Source of the DNA: Romanomermis culicivorax
Lineage: Eukaryota > Nematoda > Enoplea > Mermithida > Mermithidae
Assembly (NCBI GenBank): GCA_963922205.1
Contig: CAWUHX010000248.1
Location: 422,665-486,664, forward strand
DNA length: 64,000 nt
Reading direction: 5' to 3'
A program made the position numbers and the translations under genes. Shown here piece by piece: positions 46,162 through 57,599 of the stretch. The notes beneath the pieces are model-generated. The model had not been told where the DNA came from. It worked only from the letters and a program-made list of their open reading frames with translations, and made no database searches. Numbering within the stretch: position 1 is the first letter of the stretch; the number at the start of each line of letters is the position of its first letter.

Positions 46162-46732
46162 TGTTGTAGTGTGTTTTCCGCCAATTTTGTTATTATTGTC
46201 AAAGCGCGTATGAGGCCCGCAGGTGGCAAGTGGAGAGAGACGCGGACCACTAGCAGCCTTCTTACTGTAGCACACGTCGGTACCTGTGCGCTGGTCTCTC
46301 TCTTATTATTAATTGTTGATATATTTTGTGTATACTAGTTGGGCGCCCCGTTGGCCACTACTAGTCTATTATTAGCCGCCTCCCACCACGCATCTTTTTC
46401 CTTTGTTTTTCGTTCCTGTGCGTGGGAGTAGATTTCGTCTTTATTGTTCTCGCCCCTTTTCGTTTGGTACACGTAAGTTTTTGTGCGTTTATTATTGCGT
46501 AATATCAAAAGGTAGAAAATTCTCGCCTTTCGATCTTGCGCAATAAGGGAGACAATTAAAGAAATTAGATTTTCTTTAATTGGTGGGATATTTTAGTGTT
46601 GGGGTTTAAGTACAAGTAATTGAGTTATCGGGTAAACGTGGGTGTGGGGAAACACGTACATTAAGGCCGCAATCTCGGAATCCCAATCCTGCCCACAATC
46701 TATCAGCGCTCCTCCCGTCTATGAATACAACA
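46162..46732 (+). repeat. 3' LTR (571 bp, full length)
   Basis: It begins TGTTGTAGTG and ends AATACAACA, aligned with the 5' LTR throughout. It contains a 196-bp segment (46430-46625) absent from the 5' LTR, which holds two inverted repeats: AATTAAAGAAA/TTTCTTTAATT at 46554-46581, and a two-tier stem TTATTGCG...AAAGG/CCTTT...CGCAATAA at 46492-46546. These may belong to the R/U5 part of the transcript; that is inference. Confidence 0.95.
46430..46625 (+). repeat. 196-bp LTR segment missing from the 5' LTR
   Basis: GAGT stands at both edges (46426-46429 and 46622-46625) and only once in the 5' LTR (33802-33805). This is what a deletion between short direct repeats in the 5' LTR leaves behind; an insertion in the 3' LTR is the less likely alternative. 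Confidence 0.85.
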
Positions 46733-46736
46733 TATT
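46733..46736. repeat. Target site duplication TATT, right copy
   Basis: Matches the left copy at 33534-33537. The satellite resumes here in minus orientation in register with the left fragment. Confidence 0.85.
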
Positions 46737-49700
46737 TAAAAGTGTCTAGAGAAACGGGGACTTTGTTATAAAACGATTTTATGTGATTGCCTTTATTTCT
46801 CAATCAAACAGTTTGTGAATCACAATAGCCAGAGACACAGTCCCACTACAGGACACTGTCTTACAGACTAAGCTCAAGCTTTATTTGATTTAACCCCCTG
46901 TAAACAAAAGTAATAATTAAAAAATTTTTTAAAATCTGAAATTCTACAGTTTTGTCATCTATTGAATACAGAAGAGCATGAATAAGAATACCAAGATGAG
47001 CTTTTTGACTGCACAAGACACTAAAGTTTAATTGGATTGATAAGCCAGACTATCTCAGAGTTGCTAGAGAATTGGGGATGTGTTGAAAAATGATTTAATG
47101 CCACAAAGTTTTTTTCTGAATCAACCACGCTGTGAATCACATATGCTAGAGAAGCAGCTCAACTTCAGGTCTTTGTATTTCATGATAAATCCATGATTTA
47201 TCTGATTTCGGGTCATGTTGAGAGTAGGAGTCACTGAAATATGTCCTCAAATCTGAAATGCTGCAGTCTGGTCATCTATTGAATACTGGAGGTTATGAAC
47301 AAGAAAGCCCAGAAGAGCTTTTTCAGCTCAAAAGAATTTTGAAACTAAGGTTTTTATTGGATTGATGAGGCAGGCTATTTAAAAGCGTCTAGAGAAAGGG
47401 GGTCTTTGTTATAAAACGATTTTATGTGATTGCCTTTATTTCTCAATCAAACAGTTTGTGAATCACAATAGCCAGAGACACAGTCCCACTACAGGACACT
47501 GTCTTACAGACTAAGCTCAAGCTTTATTTGATTTCAGGCCCTGTAAACAAAAATAATATTAAAAATATTTTTCCAAATCTGAAATTCTACAATTTTGTCA
47601 TCTATTGAATACAGAAGAGCATGAATAAGAATACCAAGATGAGCTTTTTGACTTCACAAGAACATTGACACTAAAGTTTAATTGGATTGATAAGCCAGAC
47701 TATCTCAGAGTTGCTAGAGAATTGGGGATGTGTTGAAAAATGATTTAATGCCACAAATTTTTTCTCTGAATCAACCACGCTGTGAATCACATATGCTAGA
47801 GAAGCAGCTCAACTTCAGGTCTTTGTATTTCATGATAAATCCATGATTTATCTGATTTCAGGTCATGTTGAGAGTAGGAGTCACTAAAATATGTCCCAAA
47901 ATCTGAAATGCTGCAGTCTGGTCATCTATTGAATACTGGAGGTTATGAACAAGAAAGCCCAGCTCAAAAGAATTTTGAAACTAAGGTTTTTATTGGATTG
48001 ATGAGGCAGGCTATTTAAAAGCGTCTAGAGAAAGGGGGTCTTTGTTCTAAAACGATTTTATGTGATTGCCTTTATTTCTCAATCAAACAGTTTGTGAATC
48101 ACAATAGCCAGAGACACAGTCCTACTACAGGACACTGTCTTACAGACTAAGCTCAAGCTTTATTTGATTTAACCCCCTGTAAACAAAAGTAATAATTAAA
48201 AAATTTTTTAAAATCTGAAATTCTACAGTTTTGTCATCTATTGAATACAGAAGAGCATGAATAAGAATACCAAGATGAGCTTTTTGACTGCACAAGAACA
48301 TTGACACTAAAGTTTAGTTGGATTGATAAGCCAGACTATCTCAATGTTGCTAGAGAATTGGGGATGTGTTGAAAAATGATTTAATGCCACAAAGTTTTTT
48401 TCTGAATCAACCAAGCTGTGAATCACATATGCTAGAGAAGCAGCTCAACTTCAGGTCATTCTATTTCATGATAAATCCATGATTTATCTGATTTTGGGTC
48501 ATGTTGAGAGTAGGAGTCACTAAAATATGACCTGAAATCTGAAAAGCTGCAGTCTGGTCATCTATTGAATACTGGAGGTTATGAACAAGAAAGCCCAGAA
48601 ATGCTTTTTCAGCTCAAAAGAATTTTGAAACTAAGGTTTTTATTGGATTGATGAGGCAGGCTATTTAAAAGCGTCTAGAGAAAGGGGGTCTTTGTTCTAA
48701 AACGATTTTATGTGATTGCCTTTATTTCTCAATCAAACAGTATGTGAATCACAATAGCCAGAGACACAGTCCCACTACAGTACACTGTCTTACAGACTAA
48801 GTTAAAGCTTTATTTGATTTCAGGCCCTGTAAACAAAAGTAATATTAAAAATATTTTTCCAAATCAGAGATTCTACAGTTTTGTCATCTATTGAATACAG
48901 AAGAGTAAGAATAAGAATACCAAGATGAGCTTTTTGACTGTACAAGAACATTGAGACTAAGGTTTAATTGGATTGAAAAGCCAGACTATCTCAGAGTTGC
49001 TAGAGAATTGGGGATGTGTTGAAAAATGATTTAATGCCACAAAGTTTTTTTTCTGAATCAACCACCCTGTGAATCACATAATCCATGATTTATCTGATTT
49101 CGGGTCATGTTGAGAGTAGGAGTCACTAAAATATGTCCTAAAATCTGAAATGCTGCAGTCTGGTCATCTATTGAATACTGGAGGTTATGAACAAGAAAGC
49201 CCAGAAGAGCTTTTTCAGCTCAAAAGAATTTTGAAACTAAGGTTTTTATTGGATTGATGAGGCAGGCTATTTAAAATTGTCTAGAGAAAGGGGGCCTTTG
49301 TTATAAAACGATTTTATGTGATTGCATTTATTTCTCAATCAAACAGTTTGTGAATCACAATAGCCAGAGACACAGTCCCACTACAGGACACTGTCTTACA
49401 GACTAAGCTCAAGCTTTATTTGATTTAACCCCCTGTAAACAAAAGTAATAACTAAAATATTTTTTCAAATCTGAAATTCTACAGTTTTGTCATCTATTGA
49501 ATACAGAACAGTAAGAATAAGAATACCAAGATGAGCTTTTTGACTGCACAAGAACATTGAGACTAAGGTTCAATTGGATTGATAAGCCAGACTATCTCAG
49601 AGTTGCTAGAGAATTGGGGATGTGTTGAAAAATGATTTAATGCCACAAAGTTCTTTCCTGAATCAACCAAGCTGTGAATCACATATGCTAGAGAAGCAGC

Positions 49701-52700
49701 TCAACTTCAGGTCTTTGTATTTCATGATAAATCCATGATTTATCTGATTTTAGGTCATGTTGAGAGTAGGAGTCACTAAAATATGTCCTCAAATCTGAAA
49801 TGCTGCAGTCTGCTCATCTATTAAATACAGGAGGTTATGAACAAGAAATCCCAGAAGAGCTTTTTCAGCTCAAAAGAATTTTGAAACTAAGGTTTTTATT
49901 GGATTGATGAGGCAGGCTATTTAAAATTGTCTAGAGAAAGGGGGCCTTTGTTATAAAACGATTTTATGTGATTGCCTTTATTTCTCAATCAAACAGTTTG
50001 TGAGTCACAATAGCCAGAGACACAGTCCCACTACAGGACACTGTCTTACAGACTAAGCTCAAGCTTTATTTGATTTAACCCCCTGTAAACAAAAGTAATA
50101 ATAAAAAAATTTTTTAAAATCTGAAATTCTACAGTTTTGTCATCTATTGAATACCGAAGAGCATGAATAAGAATACCAAGATGAGCTTTTTGACTTCACA
50201 AGAACATTGACACTAAAGTTTAGTTGGAGTGATAAGCCAGACTATCTCAGAGTTGCTAGAGAATTGGGGATGTGTTGAAAAATGATTTAATGCCACAAAG
50301 TTTTTTTCTGAATCAACCACGCTGTGAATCACATATGCTAGAGAAGCAGCTCAACTTCAGGTCTTTGTATTTCATGATAAATCCATGATTTATCTGATTT
50401 TAGGTCATGTTGAGAGTAGGAGTCACTAAAATATGTCCTAAAATCTGAAATGCTGCAGTCTGGTCATCTATTGAATACTGGAGGTTATGAACAAGAAAGC
50501 CCAGAAGAGCTTTTTCAGCTCAAAAGAATTTTGAAACTAAGGTTTTTATTGGATTGATGAGGCAGGCTATTTAAAATTGTCTAGAGAAAGGGGGCCTTTG
50601 TTATAAAACGATTTTATGTGATTGCCTTTATTTCTCAATCAAACAGTTTGTGAGTCACAATAGCCAGAGACACAGTCCCACTACAGGACACTGTCTTACA
50701 GACTAAGCTCAAGCTTTATTTGATTTAACTCCCTGTAAACAAAAGTAATAACTAAAAAATTTTTTAAAATCTGAAATTCTACAGTTTTGTCATCTATTGA
50801 ATACAGAAGAGCATGAATAAGAATACCAAGATGAGCTTTTTGACTTCACAAGAACATTGACACTAAAGTTTAATTGGATTGATAAGCCAGACTATCTCAG
50901 AGTTGCTAGAGAATTGGGGATGTGTTGAAAAATGATTTAATGCCACAAAGTTTTTTTTCTGAATCAACCACGCTGTGAATCACATATGCTAGAGAAGCAG
51001 CTCAACTTCAGGTCTTTGTATTTCATGATAAATCCATGATTTATCTGATTTTGGGTCATGTTGAGAGTAGGAGTCACTAAAATATGTCCTCAAATCTGAA
51101 ATGCTGCAGTCTGGTCATCTATTGAATACAGGAGGTTATGAACAAGAAATCCCAGAAGAGCTTTTTCAGCTCAAAAGAATTTTGAAACTAAGGTTTTTAT
51201 TGGATTGATGAGGCAGGCTATTTAAAATTGTCAAGAGAAAGGGGGCCGTTATTATAAAACGATTTTACGTGATTGCCTTTATTTCTCAATCAAACAGTTT
51301 GTGAATCACAATAGCCAGAGACACAGTCCCACTACAGGACACTGTCTTACAGACTAAGCTCAAGCTTTATTTGATTTAACTCCCTGTAAACAAAAGTAAT
51401 AACTAAAATATTTTTTCAAATCTAAAATTCTACAGTTTTGTCATCTATTGAATACAGAACAGTAAGAATGAGAATACCAAGATGAGCTTTTTGACTGCAC
51501 AAGAACATTGACACTAAAGTTTAATTGGATTGATAAGCCAGACTATCTCAGAGTTGCTAGAGAATTGGGGATGTGTTGAAAAATGATTTAATGCCACAAA
51601 GTTCTTTTCTGAATCAACCAAGCTGTGAATCACATATGCTAGAGAAGCAGCTCAACTTCAGGTCTTTGTATTTCATGATAAATCCATGATTTATCTGATT
51701 TTGGGTCATGTTGAGAGTAGGAGTCACTAAAATATGTCCTCAAATCTGAAATGCTGCAGTCTGGTCATCTATTGAATACTGGTGGTTATGAACAAGAAAG
51801 CCCAGAAGAGCTTTTTCAGCTCAAAAGAATTTTGAAACTAAGGTTTTGATTGGATTGATGAGGCAGGCTATTTAAAATTGTCTAGAGAAAGGGGGCCTTT
51901 GTTATAAAACGATTTTATGTGATTGCCTTTATTTCTCAATCAAACAGTATGTGAATCACAATAGCCAGAGACACAGTCCCACTACAGGACACTGTCTTAC
52001 AGACTAAGCTCAAGCTTTATTTGATTTTACCCATTGTAAACAAAAGTAATAACTAAAATATTTTTTCAAATCTAAAATTCTACAGTTTTGTCATCTATTG
52101 AATACAGAACAGTAAGAATAAGAATACCAAGATGAGCTTTTTGACTGCACAAGAACATTGAGACTATGGTTCAATTGGATCCATAAGCCAGACTATCTCA
52201 GAGTTGCTATAGAATTTTTGATGTGTTGAAAAATGATTTTATGCCACAAAGTTTTTTTCTGAATCAACCATGCTGTGAATCACATATGCTAGAGAAGCAG
52301 CTCAACTTCAGATCTTTGTATTCCATGATAATACCGTGATATATCTGATTTCCGGTCATGTTGAGAGTAGGATTCATTAAAATATGTCCTCAAATCTGAA
52401 ATGCCACAGTCTGGTCATCTATTGAATACAGGAGGTTATGAATAAGAAATCCCAGAAGAGCTATTTGATCTCAGAAGAATTTTGAAACTAAGATTTTGAT
52501 TGGATTGATGAGGCAGGCTGTTTAAAAGTGTCTAGAGAAAGGGGGCCTTTGTTATAAAACGATTTTATGTGATTGCTTTTATTTCTCAATCAATTTGTGA
52601 ATCACAATAGCCAGAGACACAGTCCCACTACAGTACACTGTCTTACAGACTAAGTTAAAGCTTTATTTGATTTCAGGCCCTGTAAACAAAAGTAATATTA

Positions 52701-53090
52701 AAAATATTTTTCCAAATCGGAGATTCTACAGTTTTGTCATCTATTGAATACAGAAGAGTAAGAATAAGAATACCAAGATGAGCTTTTTGACTGCACAAGA
52801 ACATTAAGACTAAGGTTTAATTGGATTGATAAGCCAGACTATCTCAGAGTTGCTGGAGAATCGGGGATGTGTTGAAAAATGATTTAATGCCACAAAGTTT
52901 TTTTCTGAATCAACCACGCTGTGAATCACATAATCCATGATTTATCTGATTTCGGGTCATGTTGAGAGTAGGAGTCACTAAAATATGTCCTCAAATCTGA
53001 AATGCTGCAGTCTGGTCATCTATTGAATACAAGAAGTTATGAACAAGAAAGCCCAGAAGAGCTATTCGACCTCAAAAGAATTTTGAAACT

Positions 53091-56000
53091 AAGGTTTTGA
53101 TTGGATTGATGAGGCAGGCAATTCAAAATTGCCTAGAGAAAGGGGGCCTCTGTTATAAAACGATTTTATGTGATTGCGTTTATTTCTCAATCAAACAGTA
53201 TGTGAATCACAATAGCCAGAGACACAGTCCCACTACAGGACACTGTCTTACAGACTAAGTTAAAGCTTTATTTGATTTCAGGCCCTGTAAACAAAAGTAA
53301 TATCAAAAATATTTTTCCAAATCTGAGATTCTACAGTTTTGTCATCTATTAAATACAGAAGAGTAAAAATAAGAATACCAAGATGAGCTTTTTGACTGCA
53401 CAAGAACATTGAGACTGAGGTTTAATTGGATTGATAAGCCAGACTATCTCAGAGTTGCTAGAGAATTGGGGATGTGTTGAAAAATGATTTAATGCCAAAA
53501 GGTTTTTTTCTGAATCAACCAAGCTGTGAATCACATATGCTAGAGAAGCAGCTCAACTTCAGGTCTTTGTATTTCATGATAAATCCATGATTTATCTGAT
53601 TTTGGGTCATGTTGGGAGTAGGAGTCACTAAAATATGTCCTCAAATCTGAAATGCTGCAGTCTGGTCATCTATTGAATACTGGAGGTTATGAACAAGAAA
53701 GCCCAGAAGAGCTTTTTCAGCTCAAAAGAATTTTGAAACTAAGGTTTTTATTGGATTGATGAGGCAGGCTATTTAAAAGCGTCTAGAGAAAGGGGGTCTT
53801 TGTTATAAAACGATTTTATATGATTGCCTTTATTTCTCAATCAAATAGTTTGTGAATCACAATAGCCAGAGACACAGTCCCACTACAGGACACTGTCTTA
53901 CAGACTAAGCTCAAGCTTTATTTGATTTAACATCCTGTAAACAAAAGTAAAAACTAAAATATTTTTTCAAATCTAAAATTCTACAGTTTTGTCATCTATT
54001 GAATACAGAACAGTAAGAATAAGAATACCAAGATGAGCTTTTTGACTGCACAAGAACATTGAGACTAAGGTTCAATTCGATCCATAAGCCAGACTATCTC
54101 AGAGTTGCTATAGAATTTTTGATGCGTTGAAAAATGATTTTATGCCACAAAGTTTTTTTTTGAATCAACCATGCTGTGAATCACATATGCTAGAGAAGCA
54201 GCTCAACTTCAGGTCTTTGTATTCCATGATAATACCGTGATATATCTGATTTCCGGTCATGTTGAGAGTGGGATTCATTAAAATATGTCCTCAAATCTGA
54301 AATGCTACAGTCTGGTCATCTATTGAATACAGGAGGTTATGAATAAGAAATCCCAGAAGAGCTATTTGATCTCAGAAGAATTTTGAAACTAAGGTTTTTA
54401 TTGGATTGATGAGGCAGGCTATTTAAAAGTGTCTAGAGAAAGGGGGACTTTGTTATAAAACGATTTTATGTGATTGCCTTTATTTCTCAATCAAACAGTT
54501 TGTGAATCACAATAGCCAGAGACACAGTCCCACTACAGGACACTGTCTTACAGACTAAGTTAAAGCTTTATTTGATTTCAGGCCCTGTAAACAAAAGTAA
54601 TATCAAAAATATTTTTCCAAATCTGAAATTCTACAGTTTTGTCATCTATTGAATACAGAAGAGCATGAATAAGAATACCAAGATGAGCTTTTTGACTGCA
54701 CAAGAACATTGACACTAAAGTTTAATTGGATTGAAAAGCCAGACTATCTCAGAGTTGCTAGAGAATTGGGGATGTGTTGAAAAATGATTTAATGCCACAA
54801 AGTTTTTTTCTGAATCAACCACGGTGTGAATCACATAATCCATGATTTATCTGATTTCCGGTCATGTTGAGAGTAGGAGTCACTAAAATAAGTCCTAAAA
54901 TCTGAAATGCTGCAGTCTGGTCATCTATTGAATACTGGAGGATATGAACAAGAAAGCCCAGAAGAACTTTTTCAGCTCAAAACAATTTTGAAACTAAGGT
55001 TTTTATTGGATTGATGAGGCAGGCTATTTAAAAGCGTCTAGAGAAAGGGGGCCTTTGTTATAAAACGATTTTATGTGATTGCCTTCATTTCTCAATCAAA
55101 CAGTTTGTGAATCACAATAGCCAGAGACACAGTCCCACTACAGGACACTGTCTTACAGACTAAGCTCAACCTTTATTTGATTTAACCCCCTGTAAACAAA
55201 AGTAATAATTAAAAAATTTTTTAAAATCTGAAATTCTACAGTTTTGTCATCTATTGAATACAGAAGAGAATGAATAAGAATACCAAGATGAGCTTTTTGA
55301 CTGCACAAGAACATTGACACTAAAGTTTAATTGGATTGATAAGCCAGACTATCTCAGAGTTGCTAGAGAATTGGGGATGTGTTGAAAAATGATTTAATGC
55401 CACAAAGCTTTTTCTGAATCAACCAAGCTGTGAATCACATATGCTAGAGAAGCAGCTCAACTTCAGGTCTTTGTATTTCATGATAAATCCATGATTTATC
55501 TGATTTTGGGTCATGTTGAGAGTAGGAGTCACTAAAATATGTCCTCAAATCTGAAATGCTGCAGTCTGGTCATCTATTGAATACAGGAGGTTATGAACAA
55601 GAAAGCCCAGAAGAGCTTTTTCAGCTCAAAAGAATTTTGAAACTAAGGTTTTTATTGGATTGATGAGGCAGGCTATTTAAAAGTGTCTAGAGAAAGGGGG
55701 TCTTTGTTATAAAACGATTTTATGTGATTGCCTTTATTTCTCAATCAAACAGTTTGTGAATCACAATAGCCAGAGACACAGTCCCACTACAGTACACTGT
55801 CTTACAGACTAAGTTAAAGCTTTATTTGATTTCAGGCCCTGTAAACAAAAGTAATATTAAAAATATTTTTCCAAATCAGAGATTCTACAGTTTTGTCATC
55901 TATTGAATACAGAAGAGTAAGAATAAGAATACCAAGATGAGCTTTTTGACTGCACAAGAACATTAAGACTAAGGTTTAATTGGATTGAAAAGCCAGACTA

Positions 56001-57580
56001 TCTCAGAGTTGCTAGAGAATTGGGGATGTGTTGAAAAATGATTTAATGCCACAAAGTTTTTTTCTGAATCAACCACGCTGTGAATCACATAATCCATGAT
56101 TTATCTGATTTCGGGTCATGTTGAGAGTAGGAGTCACTAAAATATGTCCTCAAATCTGAAATGCTGCAATCTGGTCATCTATTGAATACAAGAAGTTATG
56201 AACAAGAAAGCCCAGAAGAGCTATTCGACCTCAAAAGAACTTTGAAACTAAGGTTTTGATTGGATTGATGAGGCAGGCAATTCAAAATTGCCTTGAGAAA
56301 GGGGGCCTCTGTTATAAAACGATTTTATGTGATTGCGTTTATTTCTCAATCAAACAGTATGTGAATCACAATAGCCAGAGACACAGTCCCACTACAGGAC
56401 ACTGTCTTACAGACTAAGTTAAAGCTTTATTTGATTTCAGGCCCTGTAAACAAAAGTAATATCAAAAATATTTCTCCAAATCTGAGATTCTACAGTTTTG
56501 TCATCTATTAAATACAGAAGAGTAAAAATAAGAATACCAAGATGAGCTTTTTGACTGCACAAGAACATTGAGACTGAGGTTTAATTGGATTGATAAGCCA
56601 GACTATCTCAGAGTTGCTAGAGAATTGGGGATGTGTTGAAAAATGATTTAATGCCACAAAGGTTTTTTTCTGAATCAACCAAGCTGTGAATCACATATGC
56701 TAGAGAAGCAGCTCAACTTCAGGTCTTTGTATTTCATGATAAATCCATGATTTATCTGATTTTGGGTCATGTTGGGAGTAGGAGTCACTAAAATATGTCC
56801 TCAAATCTGAAATGCTGCAGTCTGGTCATCTATTGAATACTGGAGGTTATGAACAAGAAAGCCCAGAAGAGCTTTTTCAGCTCAAAAGAATTTTGAAACT
56901 AAGGTTTTTATTGGATTGATGAGGCAGGCTATTTAAAAGCGTCTAGAGAAAGGGGGTCTTTGTTATAAAACGATTTTATGTGATTGCCTTTATTTCTCAA
57001 TCAAACAGTATGTGAATCACAATAGCCAGAGACACAGTCCCACTAGAGGACACTGTCTTACAGACTAAGCTCAAGCTTTATTTGATTTCAGGCCCTGTAA
57101 ACAAAAGTAAAAACTAAAATATTTTTTCAAATCTAAAATTCTACAGTTTTGTCATCTATTGAATACAGAACAGTAAGAATAAGAATACCAAGATGAGCTT
57201 TTTGACTGCACAAGAACATTGAGACTAAGGTTCAATTCGATCCATAAGCCAGACTATCTCAGAGTTGCTATAGAATTTTTGATGCGTTGAAAAATGATTT
57301 TATGCCACAAAGTTTTTTTTTGAATCAACCATGCTGTGAATCACATATGCTAGAGAAGCAGCTCAACTTCAGGTCTTTGTATTCCATGATAATACCGTGA
57401 TATATCTGATTTCCGGTCATGTTGAGAGTGGGATTCATTAAAATATGTCCTCAAATCTGAAATGCTACAGTCTGGTCATCTATTGAATACAGGAGGTTAT
57501 GAATAAGAAATCCCAGAAGAGCTATTTGATCTCAGAAGAATTTTGAAACTAAGGTTTTGATTGGGTTGATGAGGCAGGCT
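53091..57580 (-). repeat. Multi-unit block duplication in the right array, offset about 3.16 kb
   Basis: Rare variants recur together at a 3.16-kb spacing: GGCAATTCAAAATTGCC at about 53116 and 56276, the extra G/T run before TTTCTGAATC at about 53500 and 56660, GTTGGGAGTAGG at about 53612 and 56772, and the GATGCGTTG subtype unit at about 54122 and 57282. This marks copying of about five units as one block. Confidence 0.75.
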
Positions 57581-57599
57581 ATTTAAAAGTGTCTAGAGA

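Larger units (their letters stand above)
33538..46732 (+). mobile_element. Ty3/gypsy-type LTR retrotransposon with a long extra 3' coding region (decayed, 13.2 kb)
   Basis: The two LTRs begin TGTTGTAGTG and end AATACAACA, giving the TG...CA ends of LTR elements and a 5-bp terminal inverted repeat, with a 4-bp TATT target duplication in the satellite. Internal order is primer-binding site, gag, protease, RT, RNase H, integrase, then about 6 kb of sense-strand coding remains before the 3' LTR. Protease-RT-RNase H-integrase order and the RT sequence type (YIDD) place it in the Ty3/gypsy group (Metaviridae). It cannot be active: it has several frameshifts, five or more in-frame stops and lost catalytic residues. 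It is nested in the minus-oriented satellite and is itself read left to right. At 13.2 kb it is very long for the group, mainly because of the 3' region with an exonuclease-like domain. Confidence 0.95.
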
